The position numbers and the translations under genes were made by a program. The notes beneath the pieces are model-generated. The model made no database searches, was not told where the DNA came from, and saw only the letters and a program-made list of their open reading frames with translations. Shown here piece after piece: positions 49,143-57,460 of a DNA stretch of 64,000 nucleotides (position 1 is the first letter of the stretch; the number at the start of each line of letters is the position of its first letter). The DNA comes from Actinacidiphila epipremni (lineage in GTDB: Bacteria > Actinomycetota > Actinomycetes > Streptomycetales > Streptomycetaceae). The stretch is from the NCBI RefSeq assembly GCF_012034175.1, contig NZ_JAATEJ010000032.1, forward strand, positions 22,274-86,273, in the 5' to 3' direction.

Positions 49143-50324
49143 GTGAGTACGACCCGACATACGCCCGTGCCGCTGCCCGAGCAGGCCGCCCCGCCCGCGC
49201 CCCGGCCGGCCACGGCCGCGCCCGGACGCGGCCGGCCGCCCCGGCTGGCGGCGGTCGACATGCTCCGGCTGGTGGCCGCGCTGGCCGTGGCGGCCTACCA
49301 CTTCCTGGGCATCGGCACCGCGCAGTATTGGGGCGAGGACCCGCGGGACTTCGCCCGACCGCTGCACCTGGCCAGCATGTACGGCTGGATGGGCGTCGAG
49401 GCGTTCTTCGTGATCAGCGGTTTCGTCATCTGCATAAGCGGCTGGGGACGCACCCCGGGGCAGTTCGCCGTCTCCCGGATCTCCCGGCTGTACCCGGCGT
49501 ACTGGGCCGCAATCGCGCTGATCGTGCTCTACCGGCTGTTGGAGGCGTCACAGCGCGGCACCTCCGAGGGCATCCCGGACTCCCGGCAGATCCTCGGCAA
49601 CATGACGATGGCCCCCGAGCAGTTGGGCGTGCACGAGGTGGACGGCGTCGTGTGGACGCTGTGGGCCGAGGCCCGCTTCTACCTGCTGATGGCGCTGGTG
49701 CTCGCGGTCGGAACGACGTACCACCGGATGCTCGCCTTCTGCACGATCTGGCTGGCGGCGGCGGTCTTCACCCGGCAGATGCACGTCACCTTGCTCGACC
49801 AGATCGTGCAGAGCACCTACGCCGGCCTGTTCATCAGCGGCATCGTGCTCTTCCTGATGTACCGCTTCGGCCGCAACCTGCTGCTGTGGATGATGCTCGG
49901 TCTGTCCTGGTCCTACGAGCTGGTCGCCCTGCACGACCGTTCCTACTACCACATGCGCGACACCGCCGGCTCCACGGTTCCCGTCTCCTGGCCGGTGTGC
50001 GCCCTGCTGCTCACCGGCTTCGTGGTGCTGCTGGCGTTGTGCGCCTTCGGCCCGCTGCGGCGGTTCCAGTGGCGCTGGATGATCACCGCGGGCATCCTCA
50101 CGTACCCCTTCTACCTGGTGCACCTGACTTTGGGCACCGCCCTGGGCGTGGACCTCACCCACCACGCCTCGTGGCTGGGGGCGTGGCCCAACCTGCTGCT
50201 GACCACCGCGGCGATGCTGCTGCTGTCGTGGCTGATCCACAAGCTCGTGGAAAAGCCCCTCGGCAAGGCGCTGCGACGCGGCCTGACCGAGGGGCTCCAC
50301 CCGAAGCAGGATCAGCCGGTGTAG
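49143..50324 (+). CDS. Acyltransferase 3 (OafA/YrhL-like) membrane protein
   Basis: A 393-residue polytopic O-acyltransferase. After a proline-rich cytoplasmic N-terminus (about 1-38) the first span carries LAAVDMLRLVAALAVAAYHF with the active-site histidine, then GVEAFFVISGFVICISGWGR, RISRLYPAYWAA with the conserved R..RlyP, and WTLWAEARFYLLMAL. About ten spans. These enzymes transfer acetyl or other acyl groups to extracytoplasmic sugars or polyketides. GTG 49143 has GAAGGG upstream. Its 3' end overlaps the convergent amidase gene by 13 bases. Confidence 0.88.
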   Translation: MSTTRHTPVPLPEQAAPPAPRPATAAPGRGRPPRLAAVDMLRLVAALAVAAYHFLGIGTAQYWGEDPRDFARPLHLASMYGWMGVEAFFVISGFVICISGWGRTPGQFAVSRISRLYPAYWAAIALIVLYRLLEASQRGTSEGIPDSRQILGNMTMAPEQLGVHEVDGVVWTLWAEARFYLLMALVLAVGTTYHRMLAFCTIWLAAAVFTRQMHVTLLDQIVQSTYAGLFISGIVLFLMYRFGRNLLLWMMLGLSWSYELVALHDRSYYHMRDTAGSTVPVSWPVCALLLTGFVVLLALCAFGPLRRFQWRWMITAGILTYPFYLVHLTLGTALGVDLTHHASWLGAWPNLLLTTAAMLLLSWLIHKLVEKPLGKALRRGLTEGLHPKQDQPV

Positions 50325-52963
50325 TAGCCGGTGACGTCCGCGATCAGGTCGACCGTGCCGTAGGCGTTCCAGAAGTCGACCTTGCCGTTCACCACGGGCA
50401 CGACCACCAGGTTCGGGATCGTCACGCCGGCGGTGAAGTTGAGGTTCGACGCGGACGAGCGGGGCGTGCCGTCGGGGTAGACCGACACGAAGCTCGTCGT
50501 GGACGGCGCGACCGCCGTCACGTTCAGCACCACCGCGGTCACCCCCGTCGCGGGGATGCCGTTGCGCCCGGTGACCTGGAGCGCGACCGAACCGCCCGGG
50601 CCCACCTTCGCGGCCGGCACGCCCGTGCCGCTGCGGGTGTCCATGAGGCGCCGCGGGCCGGCGTTGCTGTACGCCGCCCCGGTGCCGTCCGAGGTGTAGT
50701 AGCCGGAGATGTCGGCGACCAGGTGCACACTGCCGTAGGCGTTCCAGAAGTCGACCTTGCCGTCGACGACCGGCACGACCACCAGGTTGGGGATCACCTG
50801 GCCCTTGACGAAGTTCAGGTTCGACGCGCTGGTGCGGGCCGTGCCGTCCGGGTAGACCGACACGAAGCTCGTCGTCGTCGGCGCGACCGCCGTGACGTTC
50901 AGCACCACCGCGGTCACCCCGGTCGCCGGGACGCCCGTGCTGCCGCCGGTGACCTGGAGCGGGAGCGCAGCGCCCGGGCCCACTGGGGCGGCCGGCACAC
51001 CGCCGGTGCCGTTCCTGGTGTCCATCAGCCGCTTCGGGGTGAGCGGCTTGAACGTCGAGCCGCTGGTGTCGGCGGTGTAGTAGCCGGTGATGTCGGCGAC
51101 GAGGTGGACGTCACCGGCGTGGTTGTAGAAGTCGACCTTGCCGTTGACGACGGGCACGACCACCAGGTTCGGGATGGTCTGGCCCTTGACGAAGTTCAGG
51201 TTGGACGCGCTGGTGCGGGCGGTGCCGTCCGGGTAGACCGACACATAGCTGGACGTGGTCGCGCCGGTCGCCGTCACGTTCAGCACGACCGCGGTCACGC
51301 CGGTGGCCGGCACGACGGCGTTGCCGGTGACCGGCAGCGCCACGGTGCCGTCCGGGCCGACCACGCCCTGCCGCACACCGGTGCCGCTGCGGGTGTCCAT
51401 CAGCCGGGTCGGGGTGACCGGGTGGTACGTGGTCGCCGCCGGCGCCGGGTCGGCGATGACGGTGGTCGCGGCGCTGGTGGCCGGCTTGCCCGACTGGTGG
51501 ACGCCGCGGACGGCGACGGTGTGCGTGCCGACCGGCAGCGTGACCGTCGCGCTGCGCGCGGTGCCGGCGACATGCGCGGCCGGGGTGGCGGTGTTGCCGT
51601 CGACGATGACGTCGAAGCCGGAGATCAGGGCGCTGGGCGTCGAGGTGGTCCAGTTCACCGTCGCCGGGCCGGTGGTGTGGTACTTCCCGCCCTCCAGGTA
51701 GGCGGCGCCGCCCACCGAGCTGACCGCCAGGCCCGCCATCGGGCCCGCGGCCCAGCTGCGGATCGTGCCGAGCTGCGCGTACAGCGCGTCACCCGGGCAC
51801 TCGGTGTTCACCCCGTCGCGGTGCGCGGAGATCGCCGGGAAGCTGTAGGAGTTCCCGGCGGTGAAGGAGCGGCCGGTGCCGCTGGTCTGGGTGGTCTCGG
51901 TCGCGATGGTCTGCGAGCTGGCCGGGTCCACGCCGTACTGCCCGAGCTTCCAGGCCGCGACCTGCGCCACGGAGGTCAGCGCGGCGCTGCTGGCGCTGTC
52001 GGTGGTGTACGTGCCGAGGACGGCGATCCCGGCGGTGTCGTTGTTCCAGCCGCCGGTGTGCGCGCCCTGGACCGGCTGGTCCACGCCGCCCTTGCGGCCC
52101 TCGAAGACCGTGCCGCACTTGTCGACGAGGAAGTTGTAGCCGATGTCCTTCCAGCCGTTGGACTGGACGTGGAAGGCGTAGATGCCGCGCACCAGGGAGG
52201 CCGACTGGGAGCAGTCGTACGCGGCGCCGTCCGTGTGGTGCACGAACACCACCCGGACGTCCGGCATGTACGTCGGGTCCTCGGGGCTGATCGACTCGTC
52301 GGCGCCCCAGCCGGCCCGGCTCACGATCGGCGGCTGCGGCACGCTGGAGGCGGGGCCCGTGCCGGGCGGCCGGGGGGTGTCGGCGGGGCGGACGGTGCCG
52401 GTGCCCTGCGGGCTCGCACCCGTGGTGGCCGTCGTGCCCGCCGTACCCGTCGGGGCCGCCGTGGTCGCCGCGTCGCCGACCAGGTCCACGCGCAGGCCCG
52501 CGGGCAGCGCGCCCGTGCCGCCGTCCACCCGGGCCTGCACGCCGTCGGACGGTCCCACCCACACCGGCTCGGTGGTGCCGCGCGCCCCCGGCTGGTCGGC
52601 GAGGCCGATGTCCTCGGGGTCCAGCGTGTGCCACGGCGTCCAGTCCCCGGTCGCGGCCGACCGGGTCCGTATCTCGACCTTCGCCGGCGCCGCGGCCCGC
52701 GGGTCGCGCCACGAGACGCCCACCGTGCTGAAGGGCTTCGTCGTCCGCTGCCCCAGCTCCGCCCTGCCGTCGGCGACGCTGAACCCGAGGCCCTGCACCG
52801 CGCTCCTGACGACCCCGCCCGCCTGCGCCGGCGCGACCGCTCCCGCCTCGCCGCTCCTCGGCGCGGCCTGCGCCACCTGGAGTCCCCCGACCCCTGTCAC
52901 GCCCATCGCGACCGCAAGGGCCACGCCCCACACCCGACGTGCTGTCACTCGTCCCTCTTTCAT
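50312..52963 (-). CDS. Secreted PGRP-type N-acetylmuramoyl-L-alanine amidase with three C-terminal repeats
   Basis: An 883-residue exported protein. Signal peptide: VTARRVWGVALAVAMGVTG with AQA at about 32-34. The amidase_2/PGRP domain (about 212-400) contains IVSRAGWGADES, VVFVHHTDG (zinc His), GYNFLVDKCGTVFEGR and AISAHRDGVNTECPGD (zinc His and Cys). A bacterial Ig-like stretch (about 415-510) follows, then three tandem repeats of about 120 residues (about 515-635, 640-762, 765-883), each opening RLMDTRSGTG or close, with FVSVYPDGTARTSASNLNF, IPNLVVVPVV and closing in GYYT. The repeats occur in several Streptomyces exoproteins; role unknown, perhaps wall or surface binding. Converges on the acyltransferase gene. 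Confidence 0.9.
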   Translation of the reverse strand: MKEGRVTARRVWGVALAVAMGVTGVGGLQVAQAAPRSGEAGAVAPAQAGGVVRSAVQGLGFSVADGRAELGQRTTKPFSTVGVSWRDPRAAAPAKVEIRTRSAATGDWTPWHTLDPEDIGLADQPGARGTTEPVWVGPSDGVQARVDGGTGALPAGLRVDLVGDAATTAAPTGTAGTTATTGASPQGTGTVRPADTPRPPGTGPASSVPQPPIVSRAGWGADESISPEDPTYMPDVRVVFVHHTDGAAYDCSQSASLVRGIYAFHVQSNGWKDIGYNFLVDKCGTVFEGRKGGVDQPVQGAHTGGWNNDTAGIAVLGTYTTDSASSAALTSVAQVAAWKLGQYGVDPASSQTIATETTQTSGTGRSFTAGNSYSFPAISAHRDGVNTECPGDALYAQLGTIRSWAAGPMAGLAVSSVGGAAYLEGGKYHTTGPATVNWTTSTPSALISGFDVIVDGNTATPAAHVAGTARSATVTLPVGTHTVAVRGVHQSGKPATSAATTVIADPAPAATTYHPVTPTRLMDTRSGTGVRQGVVGPDGTVALPVTGNAVVPATGVTAVVLNVTATGATTSSYVSVYPDGTARTSASNLNFVKGQTIPNLVVVPVVNGKVDFYNHAGDVHLVADITGYYTADTSGSTFKPLTPKRLMDTRNGTGGVPAAPVGPGAALPLQVTGGSTGVPATGVTAVVLNVTAVAPTTTSFVSVYPDGTARTSASNLNFVKGQVIPNLVVVPVVDGKVDFWNAYGSVHLVADISGYYTSDGTGAAYSNAGPRRLMDTRSGTGVPAAKVGPGGSVALQVTGRNGIPATGVTAVVLNVTAVAPSTTSFVSVYPDGTPRSSASNLNFTAGVTIPNLVVVPVVNGKVDFWNAYGTVDLIADVTGYYTG

Positions 52964-53102
52964 CGAGAGTTCACCTGGTGTAAACCACGCAGCTTATGCC
53001 ACGCCGGTTTCACTCCCGAGAGGCGAGGCCGCAGGGCGGGGGGCTGCGCCAGCCTGATCCCACAAGCGCTCGCACGCCCAGCGGCCACCGACGGAGGAGC
53101 GT

Positions 53103-53360
53103 CCGGAGGTCGCCCTCGTCGTGGAGGTCGTCTCCGCCGAGTCCGAGGACCGCGACCGCCGCTACAAGCCCGGCCTCTACGCCGAGGCGGGAATCCGGCA
53201 CCTGTGGCGTATCGAGGACGAGCAGGGCCTCCCGGTGGTCCACACCTACGAGCGCGACGCCACGACCGGCACCTACGTCCCGACCGGCGTCCACCGCGAC
53301 CGGCTGACCAGCCCCGTTCCCTTCCCTCTCGACATCGTCCCCGCGGACCTCGCGCGCTGA
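53103..53360 (+). pseudogene. C-terminal remnant of a Uma2-family protein
   Basis: About 85 codons encode a recognisable Uma2 (DUF820, PD-(D/E)XK-like) C-terminal half: PEVALVVEVVSAESEDRDRR, YKPGLYAEAGIRHLWRIED and a closing PFPLDIVPADLAR. The N-terminal half expected in the family (about 100 residues) is absent; upstream sequence in this frame is unrelated. An ATG at 53121 could still open a short frame. Likely a decayed gene; an intact Uma2 gene is at 62581. Confidence 0.7.
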
Positions 53361-53425
53361 TCCGCCGGGCGTACGGCCCGGTAAACGGGTCGCCGGGGGC
53401 GGGGGTGGTCGGTAAGGTCGCCGGG

Positions 53426-54064
53426 GTGGGTGTGATCGAGGGGTATCTGGGGGCCGCCGGGCAGGCGGCGGCGTTGTTGCGCAGGCCGGAGCCCGCGGGG
53501 GCGTGGGAGGCGGGCAGTGCGCTCGCGGGGATGTCGGTGGGGGCGCTCGCCGCGCACCTGGCGTACCAGATCCTCAGCGTGGAGCCGACGCTGAACGAGC
53601 CCGTGCCGCCGGGCCGGGAGACGCTGCCGCTGCTGGAGCACTACGCGCGCGCCGCCTGGATCGGGGCGCCGCTGGACGCCGAGGCCAACGCCGGGATCCG
53701 CGCCCGGGCCGAGGCCGCGGGCGCGGGCGGGCCGCAGGCGGTGTGGCGGGGCGCGACCGACGCGCTGGGCCGGCTCACCGAGACGCTGCCCGGGCGGGAC
53801 GGGACCGCGCCGGTCTTCCTCCCGCAGACCGGCTGGTGCCTGACCCTCGACGACTTCCTGGCCACCCGGCTGCTGGAGCTCGCCGTCCACCTGGACGACC
53901 TCGCCACCAGCGTCGGCGTCCCCACGCAGGACCTGCCGCCCGAGGCGTTCGACCCCGTCCTGGTCCTGCTCGCCCGCCTCGCCGCCCGCCGGCACGGCCA
54001 GCCCGCCCTGCTGCGGGCCCTCGCCCGCGCCGAGCGGGCACCGGCCGCCGTCAACGCGATCTGA
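53426..54064 (+). CDS. Maleylpyruvate-isomerase-like mycothiol-dependent enzyme
   Basis: A 212-residue DinB/MDMPI-fold protein. The N-terminal helical domain has the family's H-helix MSVGALAAHLAYQIL, followed by a central LEHYARAAWIG segment and FLATRLLELAVHLDDLATSVG with the other metal-site positions (E...H). Such proteins are mycothiol-dependent transferases or isomerases. Start at GTG 53426 or 53432. It stands alone, 65 bases after the Uma2 remnant. Confidence 0.78.
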   Translation: MGVIEGYLGAAGQAAALLRRPEPAGAWEAGSALAGMSVGALAAHLAYQILSVEPTLNEPVPPGRETLPLLEHYARAAWIGAPLDAEANAGIRARAEAAGAGGPQAVWRGATDALGRLTETLPGRDGTAPVFLPQTGWCLTLDDFLATRLLELAVHLDDLATSVGVPTQDLPPEAFDPVLVLLARLAARRHGQPALLRALARAERAPAAVNAI

Positions 54065-54092
54065 ACCCCCCGGGGAAGGTGCCCGCTCAGCC

Positions 54093-54638
54093 ATGCCCGA
54101 CGTCATCGTCCTCAACGGCGGCTCCAGCTCCGGCAAGTCCAGCATCGCCCGCGCCCTCCAGTCGCTGCTCCCCGAGGCGTGGCTGAGCCTGAGCGTGGAC
54201 ACCTTCGTCGACGCGCTCCCCGCCTCCCTCCAGGACTCCCCGGGCGGCATCGCCATCGGCCCCGGCGGCGAGATCACCGTCGGCCCCGCCTTCCGCACGC
54301 TGGACGCCGCGTGGACCGCCGGGGTCGCCGCGATGGCCCGGGCCGGCGCGCATGTCGTCGTCGACGACGTCTTCCTCGGCGGCGCCGACTCCCAGGCCCG
54401 CTGGTCCCGCGCCCTGACCGGCCTCGACGTGCTGTGGGCCGGCGTCCACTGCGCCCCCGACGTCGCCGCCGCCCGCGAGGCCGCCCGCGGCGACCGCGAG
54501 CCGGGCATGGCGGCGAAGCAGGCGCTGCTGGTGCACGAGGGCGTGACGTACGACGTCGAGGTCGACTCGACGCACTGCGCCGCGCTGGCCTGCGCCCGTA
54601 CGATCGCGTCCCGCATATCCCGTACGCCCCGTAGATAA
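54093..54638 (+). CDS. Chloramphenicol-phosphotransferase-like kinase
   Basis: A 181-residue P-loop kinase. Walker A is VIVLNGGSSSGKSSIARAL; LSLSVDTFVDALP holds the catalytic aspartate position of the CPT family, and GAHVVVDDVFLGG resembles the family's VIVDDV block. Relatives phosphorylate chloramphenicol, but many actinobacterial members have no known substrate. It lies 28 bases after the MDMPI gene and 11 bases before an unknown gene, so probably operonic. Confidence 0.8.
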   Translation: MPDVIVLNGGSSSGKSSIARALQSLLPEAWLSLSVDTFVDALPASLQDSPGGIAIGPGGEITVGPAFRTLDAAWTAGVAAMARAGAHVVVDDVFLGGADSQARWSRALTGLDVLWAGVHCAPDVAAAREAARGDREPGMAAKQALLVHEGVTYDVEVDSTHCAALACARTIASRISRTPRR

Positions 54639-54649
54639 GGAGCCCCCGT

Positions 54650-55096
54650 ATGCCGCGCCGCGACGACAGGGCCCGGCGGCTGGTCGCCGGGGAGGCGACG
54701 TACCTGTGGTCCGTGCGCCACGCGCACCACGTATCCGCCGCCGGCGGCGCATGCGCCGAGGCCGTCGTGCTGCGGCGCGAGGGCTCGCACGGCTCCCTGC
54801 GCATCACCTTCGCGGCGGGCCGCGGGCGCGCCGTCCCGGACGGCCTGCTGCCCTCCGGCGTGGTCGGCACCGGCTCCGAAGCCCTCAACCTCCACCAGCC
54901 GGGCACCGCCCGCGCCCTGCTCGACGAGGCGCTGGCCCGCGGCTGGGACCCGGCCGCCGCCACCGGCGAGACCCTCGACGGCTGGACCCTCTTCGCCGCC
55001 GCGCACGCCCGCCGGCACGGCACGGACGACGCGTCCGGCGCGTTGTCCGGTGCGTTGTCCGGTGCGTTCAAGAGCGAGCCGGGCCCGCCCCGCTAG
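54650..55096 (+). CDS. Hypothetical protein
   Basis: A 148-residue protein I do not recognise. It opens MPRRDDRARRLVAGEATYLW with a purine-rich AAGGAG 8 bases upstream. A strand-rich middle (AVVLRREGSHGSLRITFAAG) is followed by PSGVVGTGSEALNLHQPGTA and a helical ARALLDEALARGWDPAAATG segment. This layout resembles small streptomycete proteins encoded near kinases, but no function follows. Near the end SGALSGALSGAF comes from a short GCGTTGTCCGGT repeat. Stop overlaps the -10 of the next gene. Confidence 0.62.
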   Translation: MPRRDDRARRLVAGEATYLWSVRHAHHVSAAGGACAEAVVLRREGSHGSLRITFAAGRGRAVPDGLLPSGVVGTGSEALNLHQPGTARALLDEALARGWDPAAATGETLDGWTLFAAAHARRHGTDDASGALSGALSGAFKSEPGPPR

Positions 55097-55099
55097 CGT
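55094..55099 (+). promoter_or_regulatory. -10 element of a leaderless gene
   Basis: TAGCGT, 8 bases before the ATG at 55108, overlapping the stop (TAG) of the preceding gene. Confidence 0.35.
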
Positions 55100-55107
55100 C
55101 TGCCGGC

Positions 55108-55515
55108 ATGACCAGCACACCGCATGAGTCCCGGCACGTCAGCACCCGTATCGCCCGCCCCGCCGCCGAGGTGTACGCCTACGCGCGCGACCCGCGGAAC
55201 CTGCCCGCCTGGGCGCACGGGCTGAGCGGGTCCATCACCCAGGAGGACGGCGTATGGGTCGCGGACTCGCCAATGGGCCGGGTGACCGTCGCCTTCGCGC
55301 CGGCCAACGAATTCGGCGTCCTCGACCACGACGTGACGCTCCCCTCGGGCCGGACCGTCCACAACCCCGTCCGCGTCCTGCCGGACGGCTCCGCCGCGAG
55401 CGAGGTCGTCTTCACCCTGCGCCGCCTCGACGGCATGACCCCCGCCGACTTCGAACGTGACGCGGCGACCGTCGCCGCCGACCTGGAACGCCTCAGGTCC
55501 CTGCTGGAGGCGTGA
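55108..55515 (+). CDS. SRPBCC-family protein
   Basis: A 135-residue START-like protein: ESRHVSTRIARPAAEVYAYA, the DPRNLPAWAHGLSGSI segment, and a C-terminal helix (FERDAATVAADLERLRSLLE). Similar in plan to the protein at 976 but not a close copy. ATG 55108. Confidence 0.8.
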   Translation: MTSTPHESRHVSTRIARPAAEVYAYARDPRNLPAWAHGLSGSITQEDGVWVADSPMGRVTVAFAPANEFGVLDHDVTLPSGRTVHNPVRVLPDGSAASEVVFTLRRLDGMTPADFERDAATVAADLERLRSLLEA

Positions 55516-55575
55516 CCCCCGCCAACTCCCGCCCGGGGCACCGGAATCGGTGCCCAGCGCCACCGCCGGTGGCCG

Positions 55576-55701
55576 GCGGCCGTCCGCGCACGGCCCGGGA
55601 TGTACGTCGGCTCGACGACCTGACGGGGCCTGCACCACCTGGTGTTCGAGGGCGTCGAGTGGGCCCTGGCCGCCGTCGCCGGGGCGACCCGCGATCCTGA
55701 C
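55576..55701 (+). pseudogene. Fragment of a GyrB-like ATPase N-terminus
   Basis: In one frame AAVRARPGMYVGSTT, then a TGA stop, then RGLHHLVFEGVEWALAAVAG. This matches the start of the GHKL domain of GyrB/ParE-like proteins, where RPGMYVGSTGERGLHHLVFE is conserved. The stop sits where GE is expected, and the sequence ends after about 40 residues. A dead remnant. Confidence 0.65.
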
Positions 55702-55706
55702 CCGCC

Positions 55707-55889
55707 TCAGCCCTCCGACCCCGACCCCGTACGCAGGAGGGTGACGGCGACCTGGACGCCGAGGGCGAGGGGCACGGCGAGCAGGACGCTCCAGGGGAGC
55801 CAGTCGAGCGCCGCGAGGAGGGCGAGGATCGGCAGCGTCAGGAGGGTGGGGAAGGTCTGAGCGAGGGCGGTACGGACCGTACGGCTCAC
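55707..55889 (-). CDS. Small membrane protein
   Basis: A 60-residue protein opening at GTG 55889 (VSRTVRTALAQTFPTL) with AGGAG 7 bases upstream. Two hydrophobic stretches (LLTLPILALLAAL and WSVLLAVPLALGVQVAVTLL) surround a short DWLP turn, giving a two-span hairpin. No family recognised; such small membrane proteins are frequent in actinomycete phage-derived and accessory regions. Confidence 0.6.
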   Translation of the reverse strand: MSRTVRTALAQTFPTLLTLPILALLAALDWLPWSVLLAVPLALGVQVAVTLLRTGSGSEG

Positions 55890-56035
55890 GGTGCGGCTCC
55901 TGGGTGGGGTGGGGCTCGGGGGTTCCGGCGGGCGCGGCTCACGCGTTGGCGCGGGGCGCGGCTCAGGGGCCGGCGTTCCGGCCGGTTCGCAGCCCGGGGC
56001 GCGGCTCAGGCGTTGCGGCCAGGGAAGGACGGGGG

Positions 56036-56794
56036 TCAGGCGTTGCGGGCCTGGTCCAGGTAAACAGCGAGCTCGCGCCAGGCGTCCGCGGGAGCGTCCG
56101 GCTCGCCGGACATCGCGGCCGGGTCCTCGCGCCAGGCGGCCCGGACGCCCGCGGAGATCGCGGTGTCGCCGCCCGAGAAGAGGACGCTCAGCTCGTCCAT
56201 CCGGGCCACGAGCCGCCGTACCCGCGCGTCCGCGGCCGGCACCCCCTCCGCCCGCAGCCGTTCCGCCCGCCGGTAGAGCTCGGGCCACTCGACCTCCAGC
56301 AGATAGTGCGCGGCCGGCCCGAGCCCCGCGGCCCGCGCCCGCAGCACCTCCACCTGGTCCGCGTCGAGGTGCCGCCCCACCACCTCCCCCCGCTCCGGCG
56401 CCCCCGCCCCGCCGAGCGCCCGCAGCGCCCCGACCAGATCCGCCGCCGCCGGCGCCTCGTCCCCGGCCAGCCCGTCCCGCAGCCGTACCAGCCGCTCCCG
56501 CAGCCCGCCGAGCGCCGCGATCTCCGCCTCCACACCCGCGAGGTGATCCGCCACGACCCGCGCGGGATCGACCCCGGCGTCCAGGCACACCCCGATGCTC
56601 TCCAGCCCGAGCCCGAGCCTGCGCAGCGCCAGCACGAGGTAGAGCCGCCCGAGGTCGTCCTCGGTGTACTCCCGATGGCCGCCCGCGGTCCGCGAGGACG
56701 GGCTGAGCAGCCCGATCGCGTCCCAGTGATGCAGCGTCCTGACGGTGAGCCCACTCGCCTCGGCGAGCCGGCCCACCTTCCACGTCGTGTCCAT
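56036..56794 (-). CDS. MerR-family regulator
   Basis: A 252-residue MerR protein. The N-terminal winged HTH reads WKVGRLAEASGLTVRTLHHW...GHREYTEDDLGRLYLV, followed by the dimerisation coiled coil. The long C-terminal domain (about 130-252), including EVVGRHLDADQVEVLRARAA and a final ELAVYLDQARNA helix, resembles the drug-binding TipAS-type all-alpha domain. ATG 56794 is chosen because the MerR-type promoter's -10 ends 7 bases upstream, indicating a leaderless message. Likely autoregulated through the dyad at 56811-56827. Confidence 0.88.
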   Translation of the reverse strand: MDTTWKVGRLAEASGLTVRTLHHWDAIGLLSPSSRTAGGHREYTEDDLGRLYLVLALRRLGLGLESIGVCLDAGVDPARVVADHLAGVEAEIAALGGLRERLVRLRDGLAGDEAPAAADLVGALRALGGAGAPERGEVVGRHLDADQVEVLRARAAGLGPAAHYLLEVEWPELYRRAERLRAEGVPAADARVRRLVARMDELSVLFSGGDTAISAGVRAAWREDPAAMSGEPDAPADAWRELAVYLDQARNA

Positions 56795-56801
56795 ACGCCC
56801 C

Positions 56802-56832
56802 ACGATGCGCCCTCACGCGACGTGAGGTTCAA
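56802..56832 (-). promoter_or_regulatory. MerR-type promoter with 19-bp spacer and dyad
   Basis: Minus-strand -35 TTGAAC (56832-56827), a 19-bp spacer and CATCGT (56807-56802). The spacer holds CCTCACG-TCG-CGTGAGG (56827-56811), perfect 7-bp arms. Overlong spacers twisted into use by an activator bound at a central dyad are the hallmark of MerR control. Confidence 0.75.
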
Positions 56833-56851
56833 GCCCCCGCGCGGCCCCCGC

Positions 56852-57265
56852 CTACTCGGCCACTACCCGGAACCGCTCCGCGACCACCAACGTGTCCCCG
56901 TCGATCACCGGCGTACGCCCCAGGAACTCGCTCACGCCCTCGCTCCGGAAGAACTCCTCGTGCGCGACCCGCCACGCCGCCGCATCCGCGTACCCCCGCC
57001 CCTCCGCATGAGCGAAGTCGTCCCCGACCTCCCTCATCGCCACGACCCGCACCTCGACCAGCTCGATCGTGACGGCATGCGCCCCATCGGAATCCACCAC
57101 CGAATACCGCTGCCCGACCTCGGGCACCGCCTCCCCGGCGTGCTCGTAGATCTCGACGAGCCCGGTCAGCGCGGTCTTCTCCCCCCGCCGGATCGCCGCC
57201 ACTCCCCGATCCCGCTCGGGCCCGGGAAACGCCAGTTCCAGCACCGGAAGATCATCCTGTCCCAT
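56852..57265 (-). CDS. ASCH-domain protein
   Basis: A 137-residue PUA-like ASCH protein. The family's KTALTGL motif follows RGEKTALTGLVEIYEHAGEA, then GQRYSVVDSDGAHAVTIELV and DFAHAEGRGYADAAAWRVAH, ending EFLGRTPVIDGDTLVVAERF. ASCH proteins bind RNA or modified nucleosides; some hydrolyse acetylcytidine. ATG 57265 has TACGAT 6 bases upstream (57277-57272), a leaderless arrangement. Confidence 0.83.
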   Translation of the reverse strand: MGQDDLPVLELAFPGPERDRGVAAIRRGEKTALTGLVEIYEHAGEAVPEVGQRYSVVDSDGAHAVTIELVEVRVVAMREVGDDFAHAEGRGYADAAAWRVAHEEFFRSEGVSEFLGRTPVIDGDTLVVAERFRVVAE

Positions 57266-57460
57266 CCCCGGATCGTACGAACCCGCCCCGCCCTGGGACA
57301 ACGCCCCACCCGTCTGCTCTCGGCAGAACCGTCCGACCCCGGCCCTCACCTGGCTTTTTACACTCGGCGCAGGACATCGTGCGCCCAGTGAAAGTAACGC
57401 TCCGTGAGCCTTTGTCAGTGGCTCATGCAAGGCTGCTGCCCAACCGCAGAGGGAGGGCAC

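Noticed and set aside
48770..49261. Small Cys/Gly-rich ORF upstream of rpsJ
   Set aside because: No conserved pattern, overlaps the acyltransferase start and the S10 leader; frame open by chance.
48995..54064. A 1689-codon open frame across the S10 leader, acyltransferase, amidase and MDMPI genes
   Set aside because: Only its last ~212 codons carry a real protein (MDMPI). The rest is antisense or out of frame to clear genes and is kept open by high third-position GC.
53273..55120. A 615-codon minus-strand frame
   Set aside because: Antisense to the MDMPI, kinase-like and unknown genes; composition typical of shadow frames.
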